A DNA stretch of 64,000 bases, taken from assembly GCA_003024785.1 (NCBI GenBank), contig PUQB01000052.1, positions 495,729 through 559,728 on the forward strand, read 5' to 3'. This document shows, piece by piece, positions 62,070 through 64,000 of the stretch (the first letter of the stretch is position 1; each line of letters starts with the position of its first letter). Origin of the DNA: Selaginella tamariscina (lineage: Eukaryota; Streptophyta; Lycopodiopsida; Selaginellales; Selaginellaceae). A program made the position numbers and the translations under genes. The notes beneath the pieces are model-generated. The model did not search any database, was not told the origin of the DNA, and saw only the letters and a program-made list of their open reading frames with translations.

Positions 62070-63501
62070 TGTATCTTATAGAGTCATGTCTTTACGCAAT
62101 TTATACGTGCCACATGTGTATCATATATAATTCAATGCATGGTCTACTGTGAATATCTAATTATAAAGATATACAGATGCTTGTATATGGTATGTACATG
62201 TTAGTATATATCTGATACTATAGAAAAGGCTTTTCTTAATAATTATTAATTTTATATTCTATGTTGATATGTATACTAAACTAGTTTTTTGAAATTTACA
62301 GTGCGAAATGACCGGTGTTGTGGTAGATGCTGGAGATGGTATAACACATATTGTTCCTGTTGCAGAAGGCTATGTAATGGGAAGCAGTATAAAATCTATT
62401 CCCATTGCTGGTCGAGATATCACCTCCTTCATCCAGCAGCTTATGAGAGTATGTATCTGTATGTAACTCGCAGTGTCTATATCATGTCTCCTGTAAGTTT
62501 ATCTATAGATATATGTGTTATTAGTTAATGTTTGTGTATATATAGACATAGTTGTGTATCGAGTGATAATTAGTTGTATATATTTTGTATATATACTACA
62601 GATTCATTGTCTATATATATGCCACATAGACACGACACGTGTCTTTTCTTTAGGAGCGCGGAGAGCCTGTTCCGCCTGAAGATTCATTCGAAGTAGCAAG
62701 AAGAGCGAAGGAGTCATTTGGCTATACATGTGCAGACATTGTCAAGGTACATTTTTATTCTTTTCTAATTCTTTTGACATTTTGTTTGATTAATTAATTA
62801 ATTAATTTGGTGCAGTTGATTGCAGGAGTTTAATAAGCACGATAAGGAGCCCTCGAAATATATTAAACAGTATACCGGGATTAACTCTAAGACTGGACAA
62901 CGCTATACCTGCGATGTTGGATACGAGCGTTTTCTTGCAGCTGAGGTTCTCTCTCTCTAATGTTGAGTTTTAACACACGTGCGCGAGTTAATCGCACACA
63001 CATACACACACGCACACACAGTATAGGTAGCTATATATTGAATAATAAAAATAATTATTATATAGTTAGTATTTTTCTACCTAGACTTGACAAGTGTATT
63101 TACAGGCCTTTTTTGCACCAGAGATATGCAGTAGTGAGTTTTCGACACCACTTCCTGAGGTTGTCGACAAATGTATTCAATCTGCTCCTATCGACACCCG
63201 ACGTGCACTTTACAAGGTAACTATAATAACATATGCATGTGTATACGTGTGTTTGTAATGTAATGTTTGGCAGAATATTGTATTGTCTGGAGGTTCTACG
63301 TTGTTCAAGGACTTTCAAAGGAGATTACAACGCGATATAAAGAAGATAGTTGATTCTCGGACCACAGCAACAGCCGCACGACACGGTGGAGATGTCAAGG
63401 TGTGTGTGTGTGTGTCTAAGCTTGCACCTACGTATTCCATACACCTATATATACATGTATACAAAGTGTTCAAATATATTTATACACATACATGACATAT
63501 G

Positions 63502-63532
<31 letters not shown>

Positions 63533-63908
63533 TTTGCGATCACCCACAGATTATAATCCTTTATGTAACTAAATTACACACACTATATATGTACTACAAT
63601 GTAAAATATACTAATGGTATCATATTTATATACAGGCTGTTGATGTTAACGTGGTTGGTCATCCAATGCAAAAGTTTGCTGTGTGGTTTGGCGGCTCAGT
63701 TTTGGCTTCTGCCTCAGAGTTCTACACGGTAAAACTGTTCTTATTAATATTACTAATTCAGTTTATTATCAATCAATTAATTGCTCTATTAATGCATTAC
63801 TAATGTAAGTTTAATTAATCCTTGCAGGCTTGTCACACAAAAGCTGAGTATGAAGAATATGGACCTGGCATATGTCGAACAAATCCAGTGTTTAAGGGTA
63901 TGTTCTAG
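60460..63908 (+). CDS. ARP3: Actin-related protein 3 (Arp2/3 complex subunit)
   Basis: ATG 60460 ([15 protein letters not shown]). Successive exons read [173 protein letters not shown] and [18 protein letters not shown], then [13 protein letters not shown] and TAG at 63906-63908. Order and length (about 420 residues) match plant ARP3 throughout, including the nucleotide-binding DNG and DAGDG loops. ARP3 pairs with ARP2 in the complex that nucleates branched actin. Introns carry (CT)n, (CA)n and (GA)n microsatellites. The first exon ends CGG|GTAATC, but the phase requires one G less, a probable homopolymer error at 60490. Otherwise the frame is clean. Confidence 0.95.
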
Positions 63909-64000
63909 TGTTTAACTATGATTTATATTATCAATCTCTTTTCTATGATTCACTATATGAACATTGTTCGTGCTCTTCTCCAACTATAAACATAATATTA
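63909..64000. other. 3' flank of ARP3
   Basis: AT-rich DNA after the ARP3 stop codon, presumably 3' UTR. No polyadenylation site can be fixed from sequence alone. Confidence 0.4.

Overview
This is nuclear DNA of a land plant. It is AT-rich and full of (TG)n, (AT)n and (GA)n microsatellites, with short GT-AG introns, (TTTAGGG)n telomere-type blocks, Ty3/gypsy relics and plant-only families: a PLS-DYW PPR protein, a type-B response regulator, an AP2/ERF factor, a TMK-type receptor kinase and a plant P450. The wording of the PPR repeats reminds me of lycophyte or other early-diverging plants, but I do not assign a species. Almost every ordinary gene carries single-base frame breaks, several of them in short homopolymers, so some breaks may be assembly errors rather than decay.

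Left part (1-17.7 kb): the 3' end of a biotin-pathway 7-keto-8-aminopelargonate synthase gene (+), ending in a canonical SKL peroxisomal signal; a TMK-like LRR receptor kinase (-); a DYW-class PPR gene (+, many frame breaks); a type-B (GARP) response regulator (+, five exons with duplicated intron DNA); and a DREB-like AP2/ERF gene (-). Long AT-rich spacers without visible genes separate them.

Middle part (20.6-47.8 kb): accessory DNA. A decayed Ty3/gypsy element (-) is followed by an unusual gene set on the minus strand. This comprises an FCP1/NIF-type HAD phosphatase-like gene and a larger gene with a ParB/sulfiredoxin-like segment and a C-terminal DNA-methyltransferase-like segment. To its right is a gene of the type I know as DUF7869 (DNCAGENKNR and GHTHEDID signatures), which may be a DDE-type transposase. 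Within and around this set lie arrays of the perfect 18-bp palindrome GGCGGGATTAATCCCGCC, recurring about every 45 bp and often in higher-order units of about 180 bp whose spacers occur in both orientations. The arrays sit upstream of the ParB-like gene, in introns, and at both ends of an inverted DUF7869 gene segment. A second, heavily decayed copy of the same set (40.7-45.9 kb) keeps the ParB-like, phosphatase and DUF7869 parts, the intronic palindromes and the upstream array with the same spacing. I read this as an undescribed palindrome-array mobile element, or cassette, present in two copies.

Right part (49.2-64 kb): a CYP71-clan cytochrome P450 gene (+); a 3.5-kb gypsy-type LTR element with unusually short LTRs (about 155-161 bp) and no visible integrase; an alpha/beta-hydrolase gene (-, five exons); and, divergently transcribed 308 bp away, an essentially complete ARP3 gene (+) encoding the Arp2/3-complex subunit of actin nucleation.

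In function, the ordinary genes are unlinked housekeeping and regulatory genes. The only set that looks like a working unit is the 25-39 kb palindrome-array cassette.
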